From Paenibacillus campinasensis (GTDB lineage Bacteria > Bacillota > Bacilli > Paenibacillales > Paenibacillaceae), in contig NZ_NPBY01000025.1 in the NCBI RefSeq assembly GCF_002272015.1, positions 1-53,183 on the forward strand: a stretch of 53,183 bases of DNA, read 5' to 3'. Below are positions 35,007 to 43,138 of the stretch, piece by piece (the first letter of the stretch is position 1; every line of letters starts with the position of its first letter). Made by a program: the position numbers and the translations under genes. The notes under the pieces are model-generated. The model was not told the origin of the DNA. It did not search any database and was given only the letters and a program-made list of their open reading frames with translations.

Positions 35007-36938
35007 ATGAATCGTATAGCGTCAATGGTTGAAGATTTTCGATATTGGTTCGGGCGCAGATCGATGCAAAGCCGCCTGGTGGCCACGTATATTGTCATTC
35101 TTTTGATTCCTAGCATCATCGTGTCGAATTACTTCTTTACCCAGATTCAGGACACGTATATCAGCGATGCGCTGAATCAGAATTCGTTTCTGCTGGAAAT
35201 GGAAAAAATCAATATGCTAAGCCAGATTGAAGCGATGGAAGTGGCGGCGCTGCTAGCGGTTTCAGATTCGGCCATCAAGGAATACCTGAAGACCGATGAC
35301 GAGCTTGAACCGGCTGGCCTGATTGATCTGGCACGAGGGCCGATCAAGGATATCGAGCGAATCCAGACAAATAATCCGAATATTTTGCATTTGCGACTGC
35401 ATACGAACAATCCGTTTGTGATGGAGATCTGGCCGGTGATTTTTCAGGAGCGGCGCATTATTCAGGAGCAGTGGTATGCCGATGCCAAGAAGCTGGATGG
35501 GCGAGAGATGTGGGTGTTCAATCATCGGGACCCGGATCTGCTGCGCCGGAATGCAACCGACGTGTTCGAGGAGCGGCCGAAAGTATCGCTCATTCGCGAG
35601 ATGGACATCGGGGCGTACTCCGGTATTCTCCAGGTTGATATGCTTATGATGCATTTTGCTCCGAAAATGTTCGCTGGCATCTACGATGAGGGCTCTCAGA
35701 TGGCGATTGTGGACCGGGAGGGCCGGTTGTTCATGGACCGCAACCAGTCGTTTATGGCGAATAATGAAGCGCTTCAGCAGGAAGTATTGTCACAATTAGC
35801 CATGTTGAAGGAGCAGGCCGAGGAGAACGAGGAGCGCAAGGATATCGTCCATACCCGGTTTGTGGTGGAGGGAGAACCGTATCTGCTGATCACCACGTCT
35901 CTTGAACGTCTTCAGGCGGATGTGCTCAACGTGGTGTCTTTGGAGGGGGCGCTTGATCAGGTGTCCGGGGCGCAGAAGCAGATTATTACCGCATTTGTCA
36001 TTCTGATCGGTGTGCTCTCGGTCATTACGTATTTCATGAATACGTTTATTCTGAAAAATCTGCGTCGATTAACGGAGACGATGAAGCGTGTCAGAAGGGG
36101 TGAGGTGGAATCCCGAATCGATATTCGCGGCGGCGGAGAAATCGGGGAGCTGGCCCATCATTTCAACAAGCTGATCCATACCATTCACGAGCTGATCGCC
36201 CAGGGCGTTCGCAAGCAGGCTGTGACTAAGGAAGCGGAGCTGCGCACGCTTCATAGCCAAATCGACTCTCATTTTCTGTATAATACACTAGAAAATATTA
36301 AGATGCTGGCGGAGATCGAGGGTCAGCGGACGATATCAGATGCATTGACTTCCCTTGGAGGGATGATGCGCTATAACTTTAAATGGTCAGGTGAGTACGT
36401 CAAGCTGAAGGATGAGATCCAGCACATACGCAATTATATTGATGTGATGAACATCCGTTTCGACGAGCCGGTCCGGCTCGAGCTGTGCATTCCATCAGAG
36501 TTCATGGAGCTGGAAATGCTGAAGATGTCGCTGCAGCCGATCGTGGAAAACGCAGTGAAGCATGCATGGCCAGGTATTGAGGACGGAGAGCGCAAGATTA
36601 AGATCGAGGTCGTGGCCTGGCAGGAGGATGAGATCACCATATATGTGACCGATAACGGGATCGGAATTGAGCCGTATCGGCTTGGCCGCCTGAACGAGAA
36701 TATCCGGATGTCGGAGTTTCATGAGCTGCCGCAGGCGGGATATGCCCGCAGTGATCAACGGACAGAGGGCATAGGTCTGCGAAATGTTCATCAGCGTATC
36801 CAGCTCTTTTATGGCAAAGAATACGGTCTTGACGTAAGCAGCGAGGAAGGGCAGTACACCATGGTCACCATCACGTTTCCAAAGGTGTTAATTTCAAGAG
36901 GGGGCATAATAGATGAGAAGTCTGATGATCGTGGATGA
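35007..36938 (+). CDS. Sensor histidine kinase, YesM type
   Basis: 643 residues. First membrane helix about 25-47, extracytoplasmic sensing domain to about 325, second helix about 330-350, HAMP ('LRRLTETMKRVRRGEVESRI'), then the His-kinase domain with phospho-acceptor H422 in 'SQIDSHFLYNTLENIKML', and an HATPase with N-box 'PIVENAVKHAWPG'. The paired response regulator overlaps by 26 bases. By family precedent it senses the sugar, or the loaded binding protein, of the adjacent importer. Confidence 0.9.
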   Translation: MNRIASMVEDFRYWFGRRSMQSRLVATYIVILLIPSIIVSNYFFTQIQDTYISDALNQNSFLLEMEKINMLSQIEAMEVAALLAVSDSAIKEYLKTDDELEPAGLIDLARGPIKDIERIQTNNPNILHLRLHTNNPFVMEIWPVIFQERRIIQEQWYADAKKLDGREMWVFNHRDPDLLRRNATDVFEERPKVSLIREMDIGAYSGILQVDMLMMHFAPKMFAGIYDEGSQMAIVDREGRLFMDRNQSFMANNEALQQEVLSQLAMLKEQAEENEERKDIVHTRFVVEGEPYLLITTSLERLQADVLNVVSLEGALDQVSGAQKQIITAFVILIGVLSVITYFMNTFILKNLRRLTETMKRVRRGEVESRIDIRGGGEIGELAHHFNKLIHTIHELIAQGVRKQAVTKEAELRTLHSQIDSHFLYNTLENIKMLAEIEGQRTISDALTSLGGMMRYNFKWSGEYVKLKDEIQHIRNYIDVMNIRFDEPVRLELCIPSEFMELEMLKMSLQPIVENAVKHAWPGIEDGERKIKIEVVAWQEDEITIYVTDNGIGIEPYRLGRLNENIRMSEFHELPQAGYARSDQRTEGIGLRNVHQRIQLFYGKEYGLDVSSEEGQYTMVTITFPKVLISRGGIIDEKSDDRG

Positions 36939-38514
36939 CGAGCGTAATATCCGGTACGGACTGAAGACGATGATCGAAAGAGAATTTCCGGACATGTATG
37001 ATATCCGTATGGCCGCTCATGGACGAGAGGCTGTGGGGATTTACCAGGAACATGCGGCAGATATTGTCATAACGGATATTCGTATGCCTGTGATGGACGG
37101 AATCGAGCTGATTAAGTCCCTGGCTGATATGGAGAGCGGAAGCGGGCGAGGGATAAGGCCGATTGTGATTATTCTGAGCGGATATGATGATTTTGAGTAT
37201 GCGAAGGCTGCAATCCAGTATCAAGTCAAGGATTATTTGCTGAAGCCGATCCGGAGGGATGAGCTGTTTGCCGCTCTCCGAAAGTCGGAGGAAGCGCTGA
37301 GCCGACAGGCGGATATGACCAAGAAAGTGGCGGAAAGCGAAATGTATCTGCAGCAGCTTCGAATCGAGCGTCTGAAAGAGCTGCTGGAGCTTCCGGAAGG
37401 TCAGGAGATGAATGAGGAGAACGGTGAGGGAGCGATTGGATTCGATGCCTTTACGAAGCCGTTCTGGGTCGCCGTGATGAAATACAAGTATATGGATGGC
37501 ACTGTTATGAATCGGGATGAATTGAAGCAGTTGGTGGAGAACCTGCATGACGGATCGCTAGGCAAGGTAAATGCTTGTTTCCATAACGGAACCGGAAGAG
37601 TTGTCATGGTTGGCAGCTCCATGGAGATGTTCGAGGAGTTGTCCCGGACGTTTGCAGTAAGAGAGCTGGATGGACTGTTCCTGGGGATCAGCAGGGAAGG
37701 ACGGGAGTATACGGACATTCGGAAATGTTACAGAGAGGCGTTTACAGCGCTGAGCTATACGTTTATCTATCCGAATATCCGGCTGATGAAGCATAAGGAC
37801 ATTGAGGGGCAGCGCCGCAGCTATCCGGTGCCGGAAGAGGGAATACGCAGATTGGGCAACCTGCTGGGCACGGAGCGAGAGCGCGATCTGAAGGTTCTGC
37901 TGTCGGAAATTTTTCACATAGAGGATATGCCGAATGTGGACATCGAGTATTTGGAGCGGGTGAGCCGGCGGATCAATGAACAAGTATTTGACGAGGTGTT
38001 CCGCAAGTATGGGGAGTCGCTGGTCGAGGTGCTCAAGCTGTACCGCAGAGTCGGCACGATGGACAACTTCCGTCATTTCCATGACTACTATCGCAATCTG
38101 GAGTTTCTGCTGCTGGGGGTGAATGATTACATTAAAGGCGTTCGCACCGCCCACAGCGAGCATTCGGAGATTAAAGCGGCGATAACCTTCATGGAGGAAA
38201 ACTACCATAAACCGCTCAATATGGCGATGGTGAGCAATCATGTATCTTTGAATTATTCGTATTTCAGCGAGGCGTTCAAGAATCATACAGGGGAGAACTT
38301 TGTGGTCTACCTGAAGAAGCTGCGAATCGCTAAGGCCAAGGAGCTGCTGGAGAAAGAATCGATGAAGACGATGGATATCGGCAAGGCGGTCGGCTTCGAG
38401 AATTCCAAGCAATTCTCCCGCGTGTTCAAGGAGCTGGAGGGCATTTCCCCGCATGAGTACCGGTTGAAGCTGCAGATCGAAGCGAGCTTGAACAGCGATT
38501 CGGACTGCAGCTAG
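36913..38514 (+). CDS. AraC-type response regulator, YesN type
   Basis: 533 residues. N-terminal receiver with acidic 'VDDERN' and phospho-acceptor D55 in 'DIVITDIRMPVMDG', a middle linker of about 270 residues, and a C-terminal AraC double HTH ('NMAMVSNHVSLNYSYFSEAF' and 'MDIGKAVGFENSKQFSRVFK'). It is translationally coupled to the kinase and probably activates the upstream importer operon. Confidence 0.92.
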   Translation: MRSLMIVDDERNIRYGLKTMIEREFPDMYDIRMAAHGREAVGIYQEHAADIVITDIRMPVMDGIELIKSLADMESGSGRGIRPIVIILSGYDDFEYAKAAIQYQVKDYLLKPIRRDELFAALRKSEEALSRQADMTKKVAESEMYLQQLRIERLKELLELPEGQEMNEENGEGAIGFDAFTKPFWVAVMKYKYMDGTVMNRDELKQLVENLHDGSLGKVNACFHNGTGRVVMVGSSMEMFEELSRTFAVRELDGLFLGISREGREYTDIRKCYREAFTALSYTFIYPNIRLMKHKDIEGQRRSYPVPEEGIRRLGNLLGTERERDLKVLLSEIFHIEDMPNVDIEYLERVSRRINEQVFDEVFRKYGESLVEVLKLYRRVGTMDNFRHFHDYYRNLEFLLLGVNDYIKGVRTAHSEHSEIKAAITFMEENYHKPLNMAMVSNHVSLNYSYFSEAFKNHTGENFVVYLKKLRIAKAKELLEKESMKTMDIGKAVGFENSKQFSRVFKELEGISPHEYRLKLQIEASLNSDSDCS

Positions 38515-38627
38515 GACATTCCCCTGCAGCTTATCAGGCCCTGGGAACCATGTTGATGTTCTGGGAAGGAAAGCAAAGGAAGGAGCCTTGCGGCACACAC
38601 ACCCACGCCTTAAATTGTATGGAGAAG

Positions 38628-38662
38628 AAAGCAGTCCTCTCTTCATTGGGGGGCTGCTTTTT
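38628..38662 (+). terminator. Terminator of the two-component operon
   Basis: AAAGCAGTCC (38628-38637) pairs with GGGGGCTGCTTT (to 38660), ending in a T-run. Confidence 0.65.
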
Positions 38663-38700
38663 GCCATCTTGATGCGTGTTTGTTGCCTTTCCGTACCTCC

Positions 38701-38765
38701 TTAGCATCATTATCCCTTTTGTTCAGGAAGGTAGCTGCCCTGACCAAAGGGGATAATGATGCTAA
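38701..38765. repeat. Perfectly folding inverted repeat (GGGATAATC family)
   Basis: Arms 38701-38727 and 38739-38765 match at 25 of 27 positions around an 11-base loop. The core equals that of 8263/8448 but the outer ends differ: GATGCTAA here, CATGCAAGG there. Within each pair the outer ends agree. Confidence 0.75.
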
Positions 38766-38803
38766 GCCCCCGGTAAAGCGAGTCCGTGCTTTGGCCACGA
38801 CCA

Positions 38804-38945
38804 CGACCGCACGATTGCACGGGGCCCGCATGGACCCCATCGACCGCATGACTGCACGGTCTGCATGAACCCCGTCGACCGCACGACTGCATGGCCTGCA
38901 TGGACTCCAGCGACCGCATGACTGCACCGACTGCACGGCTGGCTA
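38804..38945. repeat. 35-base tandem repeat, about four copies
   Basis: Units start at 38804, 38841, 38876 and 38911 with CGACCGCAYGAYTGCA (37, 35, 35 and partial). They begin 39 bases after the hairpin at 38701-38765. The array is GC-rich and non-coding. Confidence 0.75.
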
Positions 38946-38960
38946 ACGCTAAGGCCCAAT

Positions 38961-38987
38961 AGAAAACGCGTGCCTGAGAGGCACGCG
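38961..38987 (-). terminator. Terminator of the Fur-box microprotein gene
   Basis: On the minus strand, CGCGTGCCT-CTC-AGGCACGCG is followed by TTTTCT. Confidence 0.75.
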
Positions 38988-39035
38988 CTGCATAGTGGAG
39001 TAAACGTATCTTTCGTCAAACGACAAGTCTCTATC

Positions 39036-39197
39036 TTATTGCCCAGCTGTAGCGGCGGACTCCATGCAGGACAGGTTCATCGCCATTTTGCGGGTGATTT
39101 CCTTCTGCCATTTCTCATCGCCAAGCTGAATCGCCAGATTCAACAGGTCCAGGTAATCGTCAATCTGCAGAGAACTACGCTTAAAAGTGGTTTTCAT
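39036..39197 (-). CDS. 53-residue protein behind a Fur box, IDEAL-domain-like
   Basis: Sequence begins MKTTFKRSSLQIDDYLDLLN and continues LAIQLGDEKWQKEITRKM. The alternation of acidic, aliphatic and 'GD..W...I' residues recalls the IDEAL domain of small Firmicute proteins; this is a pattern match by eye. ATG 39197 is chosen: AAAAGGAGAG lies 11-13 bases upstream, and the longer in-frame version from 39236 would encode that ribosome site. The promoter has a perfect Fur 7-1-7 box, so the gene should be made in iron starvation. It ends at its own terminator. It could act like the Fur-controlled small proteins FbpA/B of Bacillus, though I see no sequence similarity to them. Confidence 0.65.
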   Translation of the reverse strand: MKTTFKRSSLQIDDYLDLLNLAIQLGDEKWQKEITRKMAMNLSCMESAATAGQ

Positions 39198-39274
39198 CGG
39201 GCATCCGGCTCTCCTTTTATATAAACTCGCAGTCAAGGGGGCACGTTCTCAGTGCTTTCTCACTTGTCCGGTAA

Positions 39275-39330
39275 TGATAATCATTATCATATAACTACCT
39301 TCATTATAACGACTTCCCGGTCAAATGCAA
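39275..39330 (-). promoter_or_regulatory. Promoter with perfect Fur box
   Basis: On the minus strand, TTGCAT (39325-39330), 16 bases, TATAAT (39303-39308). Directly downstream is TGATAATCATTATCA (39275-39289), matching all 14 defined positions of the Bacillus Fur 7-1-7 consensus. Binding there would block transcription of the 53-residue gene when iron is sufficient. Confidence 0.75.
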
Positions 39331-39361
39331 GTTTTTTTGTAGGATTATTTAGCCGAACGCA

Positions 39362-40231
39362 TTATTTCATAAAGAAACGCTGTCGATACTGGCGCGGGGA
39401 AATCCCTTCGATCTTGGCAAAAGAGGATGTAAAGTAGGCCGCGTGATTGAAGCCGACCTCTTCCGCAACACGGCTGATGCTCATGTCGGTTTGCAGCAGC
39501 AGCATTTTCGCCTGTTCGATCCGGTAGCGCTGCAAATATTCGACAGGGGAGCAGCCGAATTCCTTCTGCATGCATCTGGCGATATAGACCGGGTGAAAAT
39601 TGATGCTGTCCCCGAGCCTCTGAGCTTTGAAGTCCTCCCGGTAATGCTGGCGCAAATAAGCGGCAGCCTTCTCCGCGCAGGCGGATGAAGGAGAGGCGGC
39701 GGGCGTGTCAAGCGCCGCGGCCAGCTGCTCGATCAGCTCCTGAAAAACGACCTGCTGCCGCCACAGCGACTTCGGCTGATGGCCATGCTGGGCGAGCGAG
39801 GACAGTGCGGCCAGCAGTTCCAGCGCTTTCGCAGGCTGGGGCAGGGTGCCGAACAGCGGGATTTTGATCGTGAAATAGTTAGGCGTCATTGCCTTGAGCT
39901 CCGTAATCTCTTCCTTCCTTAGGAGTGTGCCGGACTCGTCCGCGCTCCACTCGCCTGAAGTTTGAAAGTGGAGCCAGTAATAATCGGTATCCACCACACA
40001 TCCTCGGGTCCCGTAATGGTGGGTATCCGGCCGCAAAATAAGGAACATGCCCGGCTTGATCTCATACGGACGGCCATTCTCGGTGACGTCCAGCTGTCCT
40101 CTTCTCACAACAAGAAGATCGAAGATGCCGATATTGATGCGATTCGGATGTCCGGCTCCGATGGGAGCATGGGTCATCCCGCTATGAATGTATTCCGGAA
40201 GCGGGGGAACCCGGAAGTTCAGCAGTGTCAT
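39362..40231 (-). CDS. AraC family transcriptional regulator
   Basis: 289 residues. N-terminal cupin-type sensing domain ('VVRRGQLDVTENGRPYEIKP' and 'GMFLILRPDTHHYGT'), C-terminal AraC HTH pair ('QRLGDSINFHPVYIARCMQK' and 'ISRVAEEVGFNHAAYFTSSF'). It is the sugar-responsive one-component type. It is divergent from the MATE exporter, with a 158-base shared spacer containing a perfect palindrome at 40276. The target is unknown. Confidence 0.88.
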   Translation of the reverse strand: MTLLNFRVPPLPEYIHSGMTHAPIGAGHPNRINIGIFDLLVVRRGQLDVTENGRPYEIKPGMFLILRPDTHHYGTRGCVVDTDYYWLHFQTSGEWSADESGTLLRKEEITELKAMTPNYFTIKIPLFGTLPQPAKALELLAALSSLAQHGHQPKSLWRQQVVFQELIEQLAAALDTPAASPSSACAEKAAAYLRQHYREDFKAQRLGDSINFHPVYIARCMQKEFGCSPVEYLQRYRIEQAKMLLLQTDMSISRVAEEVGFNHAAYFTSSFAKIEGISPRQYRQRFFMK

Positions 40232-40275
40232 AAAAAGAAAGCCCTTTCGTAAATTCGAGGTTTGAATATTTAAAA

Positions 40276-40289
40276 TTTACGTTCGTAAA
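40276..40289. promoter_or_regulatory. Palindrome in the AraC/MATE intergenic region
   Basis: TTTACG-TT-CGTAAA, 45 bases before the AraC gene. It could be an operator for either gene. A TATAAT-like sequence lies near 40316. Confidence 0.35.
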
Positions 40290-40389
40290 CTGATATTTTA
40301 TCTCCAGTATACCATCTATAATGTGTTAAGGCTAAACGCGGTTTGGCCCAAGTCAGACAGAATTGCTCTATACTTCACTGGAGGTTGGA

Positions 40390-41793
40390 ATGTTGGATAA
40401 AGATACTAAAAAATTCACGTTATGGGTACTCGCATGGCCCATATTTATTGAGCTGTTCCTGCAGTTTCTGCTGGGGGCAGTTGATACATTGATGGTCAGC
40501 CGGATATCGGATGATGCGGTGGCCGTGGTCGGATTCTCCAACCAGCTGTTTCAGGCGATGACGACCCTGTTCGTGACGGTGGCCAGCGGTGCGGGCATCC
40601 TGATCGCCCAGAAGCTCGGCTCCCGCAAGTCTGGCGATGCACGAATCATCGCGATTATGGCGGTTAGTTCGACAACGATCATCGGGATTGCATGCAGCGT
40701 CGTTTTGTATGTCATGCCCGAATCGATTGCTTCGGTCCTGCAAATGCCGGAGCATCTGCTGCCGCTGGCAGGAACGTATATTTCCATCGTCGGCGGGGGC
40801 ATGGTACTGGTTGCCATGATGTCCACGCTGAGCACGGTCATTCGCAACACGGGCAATACGCGCGGGCCGATGTATGTGGCGATTGGCATGAACATCATTC
40901 ATGTGATTATGAACTACGGGTTTATTTTTGGTGCGTTCGGGTTCCCGGAGTGGGGACTGGCGGGTGTGGCGATCTCTACGGTGGCCAGCCGTTTGCTGGC
41001 GGTGCTGCTGCTGATATACATGTTCCTGCGGTCGTTTGAATACCGGATCAAATGGCGTGAATTCAAAGTCTTTGATCGCCCGCTGTTCGGCGAAATTCTG
41101 AGAATTGGCTGGCCGCTTGGCGTCAATCTGTCCTGCTGGGTGTTCTCGCAGCTGATCATTTACGCCTTCATCGCGACTCTTGGAGCGACGGAGCTGGCGG
41201 CAAGAACCTATATGAACACGCTGGAGTCGTTCTGCTTCCTGCTTGGCTCCTCGATTGCTATGGCTGCCCAGATTCAGATTGCGCATCTGTACGGGGAAGG
41301 CCGCATCCGCGAAGCATACCGGAGTGCTTACCGGGCGCTGGGGTTCGGGCTAATCTATGTCGTCGTGAACGCGTTCATTCTGTATGTGTTCGGCAAACAG
41401 CTGCTCGGTCTGTTCTCGAGTGACCCGGCGATTATTGCGCTTGGCGCATCCCTGCTCGGGATGAATCTGATTCTGCAGCCGGGCAAAATGATCAACATGG
41501 CGCTTGGCAACTCGCTGAACGCAGTGGGCGACACCCGGTTCACGATGTATATCTCGCTCGGCTCGATGTGGATTGTGGCGACGGTCCTGTCCTATGTGCT
41601 GGGCATCCGGCTGGGCTGGGGACTGATCGGCATCTACTCCTGTATGATTGCTGACGAATACTTGCGTGGAGCGCTGTCATATCTTCGTTGGCGCGGTCAG
41701 AAGTACTTGCGGAAGGCAGAGAATCCGGACGGAGCTGTTCCGGCAGATGCCGTGAAGAAGCCGGGAGAACCGGTTGCAGCTGCGGGTGTGTAA
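40390..41793 (+). CDS. MATE family efflux transporter
   Basis: 467 residues, 12 hydrophobic helices. 'LAWPIFIELFLQFLLGAVDT' and 'MVSRISDDAVAVVGFSNQLF' form the MATE opening, and the second half repeats the fold ('ILRIGWPLGVNLSCWVFSQL'). It exports drugs or metabolites in exchange for Na+ or H+. ATG 40390 follows GGAGG. A Pro/Ala-rich tail ends the protein. Divergent from the AraC gene. Confidence 0.9.
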   Translation: MLDKDTKKFTLWVLAWPIFIELFLQFLLGAVDTLMVSRISDDAVAVVGFSNQLFQAMTTLFVTVASGAGILIAQKLGSRKSGDARIIAIMAVSSTTIIGIACSVVLYVMPESIASVLQMPEHLLPLAGTYISIVGGGMVLVAMMSTLSTVIRNTGNTRGPMYVAIGMNIIHVIMNYGFIFGAFGFPEWGLAGVAISTVASRLLAVLLLIYMFLRSFEYRIKWREFKVFDRPLFGEILRIGWPLGVNLSCWVFSQLIIYAFIATLGATELAARTYMNTLESFCFLLGSSIAMAAQIQIAHLYGEGRIREAYRSAYRALGFGLIYVVVNAFILYVFGKQLLGLFSSDPAIIALGASLLGMNLILQPGKMINMALGNSLNAVGDTRFTMYISLGSMWIVATVLSYVLGIRLGWGLIGIYSCMIADEYLRGALSYLRWRGQKYLRKAENPDGAVPADAVKKPGEPVAAAGV

Positions 41794-41807
41794 CCTATTA
41801 AGCGATG

Positions 41808-41840
41808 GGACCTGGTCCGGTACGGACGGATCAGGTCCTT
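41808..41840 (+). terminator. Terminator of the MATE gene
   Basis: GGACCTGGTCCG pairs with CGGATCAGGTCC, followed by a short T-rich tail. Confidence 0.65.
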
Positions 41841-41972
41841 AGTTTCCTGCTAACCTGCCTGCATGTTATATTTAGAATGCAAGTGAGGATCGGGATGAGT
41901 GTGCTGCCTTGCAGATAAGATGTCCCGTCCTTCAGGCAGGACAGGCCTTGGATAAGGTTCACGGAGGATAAC

Positions 41973-42965
41973 ATGAAGAATACCATTTCAGATATTGCAA
42001 AAATCGCGGGTGTGGCCAAAAGCACGGTGTCGCGCTACTTGAACGGCGGTTCGGTCAGCGAGGCAACCCGGCGGAAAATCGAGCATGTCATCAAGGAAAC
42101 GGGATATATCCCGAACTCCTTTGCCCAGAGCTTGAAAGCGAAGAAGACCAGCATGATTGGTGCGGTGGTGCCCCGGCTTGATTCCTTCGCTTCATCCCAG
42201 ACGGTGACCGGCATGGACGAAGCGCTGCGGGAGAGCGGCTACCAGCTGCTTATTATCAACACGAGCCAGGATCTGTCGCGGGAGATCGAGGCATTATATG
42301 ACCTCGCCAGGCAGAAAATATCAGGGATCGTCTTATTTGCTACACAGATCACAACGTCTCACCTGACGGCGATTGAGGAAATCGGAATCCCCGTTATTCT
42401 ACTCGGTCAGCAGCATCAGGATGTCCACAGCATTATTTATGATGATTTCGCGGCGGGATATGATATTGGCCGGTATATTTTAGCCAAAGGGCACCGGGAT
42501 ATCGCTTATTTAGGAGTAACCGAGAAGGACGTGGCCGTAGGAGTCCAGCGCAAGCTTGGATTTCAACAGGCGCTCAAGGAGCATGGGGGGGCTTCGGCCG
42601 ACTTTTATGAGAGCGGGTTTCGAATGTCGGCAGCGGTCGAAGCGGCCTCTGACATTCTGGGCAGCCGTGACCGGCAGCCTTCAGCGATCGTATGCGCAAC
42701 CGACAACATTGCCCTTGGGGTGATGAAGGCAGCCCATATGCGGGGAATCCGGATTCCGGAGGATATCTCGGTTACAGGCTTCGGGGGTTACGATGTGACC
42801 GAAGTCATTCATCCCGGTCTGACCACCATCAAATATGGCTATGCAGCGGCGGGCCGTCTGGCAGCCCGGCATGTCATCAAGCTGGTGCAGGAGGAGCATG
42901 TTGATCCGCTTACCGTATTGTCCTATGAATTTATGGAGCGGGAAAGCGTTGACAATCGGAAATAA
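41973..42965 (+). CDS. scrR: LacI family repressor of the sucrose operon
   Basis: 330 residues. N-terminal LacI HTH ('TISDIAKIAGVAKSTVSRYL') with hinge 'NSFAQSLKAKKT', then a periplasmic-binding-fold effector domain. Similarity and position mark it as ScrR, whose effector is typically a fructose or sucrose phosphate. The promoter of the next gene begins inside its last codons (TTGACA at 42949). The palindromes at 42989 and 43053 are probable operators. Confidence 0.87.
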   Translation: MKNTISDIAKIAGVAKSTVSRYLNGGSVSEATRRKIEHVIKETGYIPNSFAQSLKAKKTSMIGAVVPRLDSFASSQTVTGMDEALRESGYQLLIINTSQDLSREIEALYDLARQKISGIVLFATQITTSHLTAIEEIGIPVILLGQQHQDVHSIIYDDFAAGYDIGRYILAKGHRDIAYLGVTEKDVAVGVQRKLGFQQALKEHGGASADFYESGFRMSAAVEAASDILGSRDRQPSAIVCATDNIALGVMKAAHMRGIRIPEDISVTGFGGYDVTEVIHPGLTTIKYGYAAAGRLAARHVIKLVQEEHVDPLTVLSYEFMERESVDNRK

Positions 42966-43064
42966 CATCCTTTATACTCTAATCAAACGGAACCGGTTCC
43001 AATATGGTGAAACGCCTCTTTGGAACTGTGTTCATTATTTTTACTATTCACTGGAACCGGTTCC
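42949..43064 (+). promoter_or_regulatory. scrB promoter with two GGAACCGGTTCC operators
   Basis: TTGACA (42949-42954), 18 bases, TATACT (42973-42978). Perfect palindromes GGAACCGGTTCC lie at 42989-43000 and 43053-43064. An imperfect one, GGAACTGTGTTC, lies at 43022-43033. The spacing (32-33 and 31 bases) suggests cooperative or looped repression by ScrR. Confidence 0.75.
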
Positions 43065-43138
43065 AATCAAGGTGTTGTTTTAGCTGTTTCATCGTTGGTG
43101 TTTCGTGCCGCCACAACTCATTCAGTAAGGAGAAGGAT

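Noticed and set aside
43004..43138. 45-codon N-terminal extension of scrB
   Set aside because: It would be encoded across the ScrR operators; AAGGAGAAGG precedes ATG 43139, where homologues begin.
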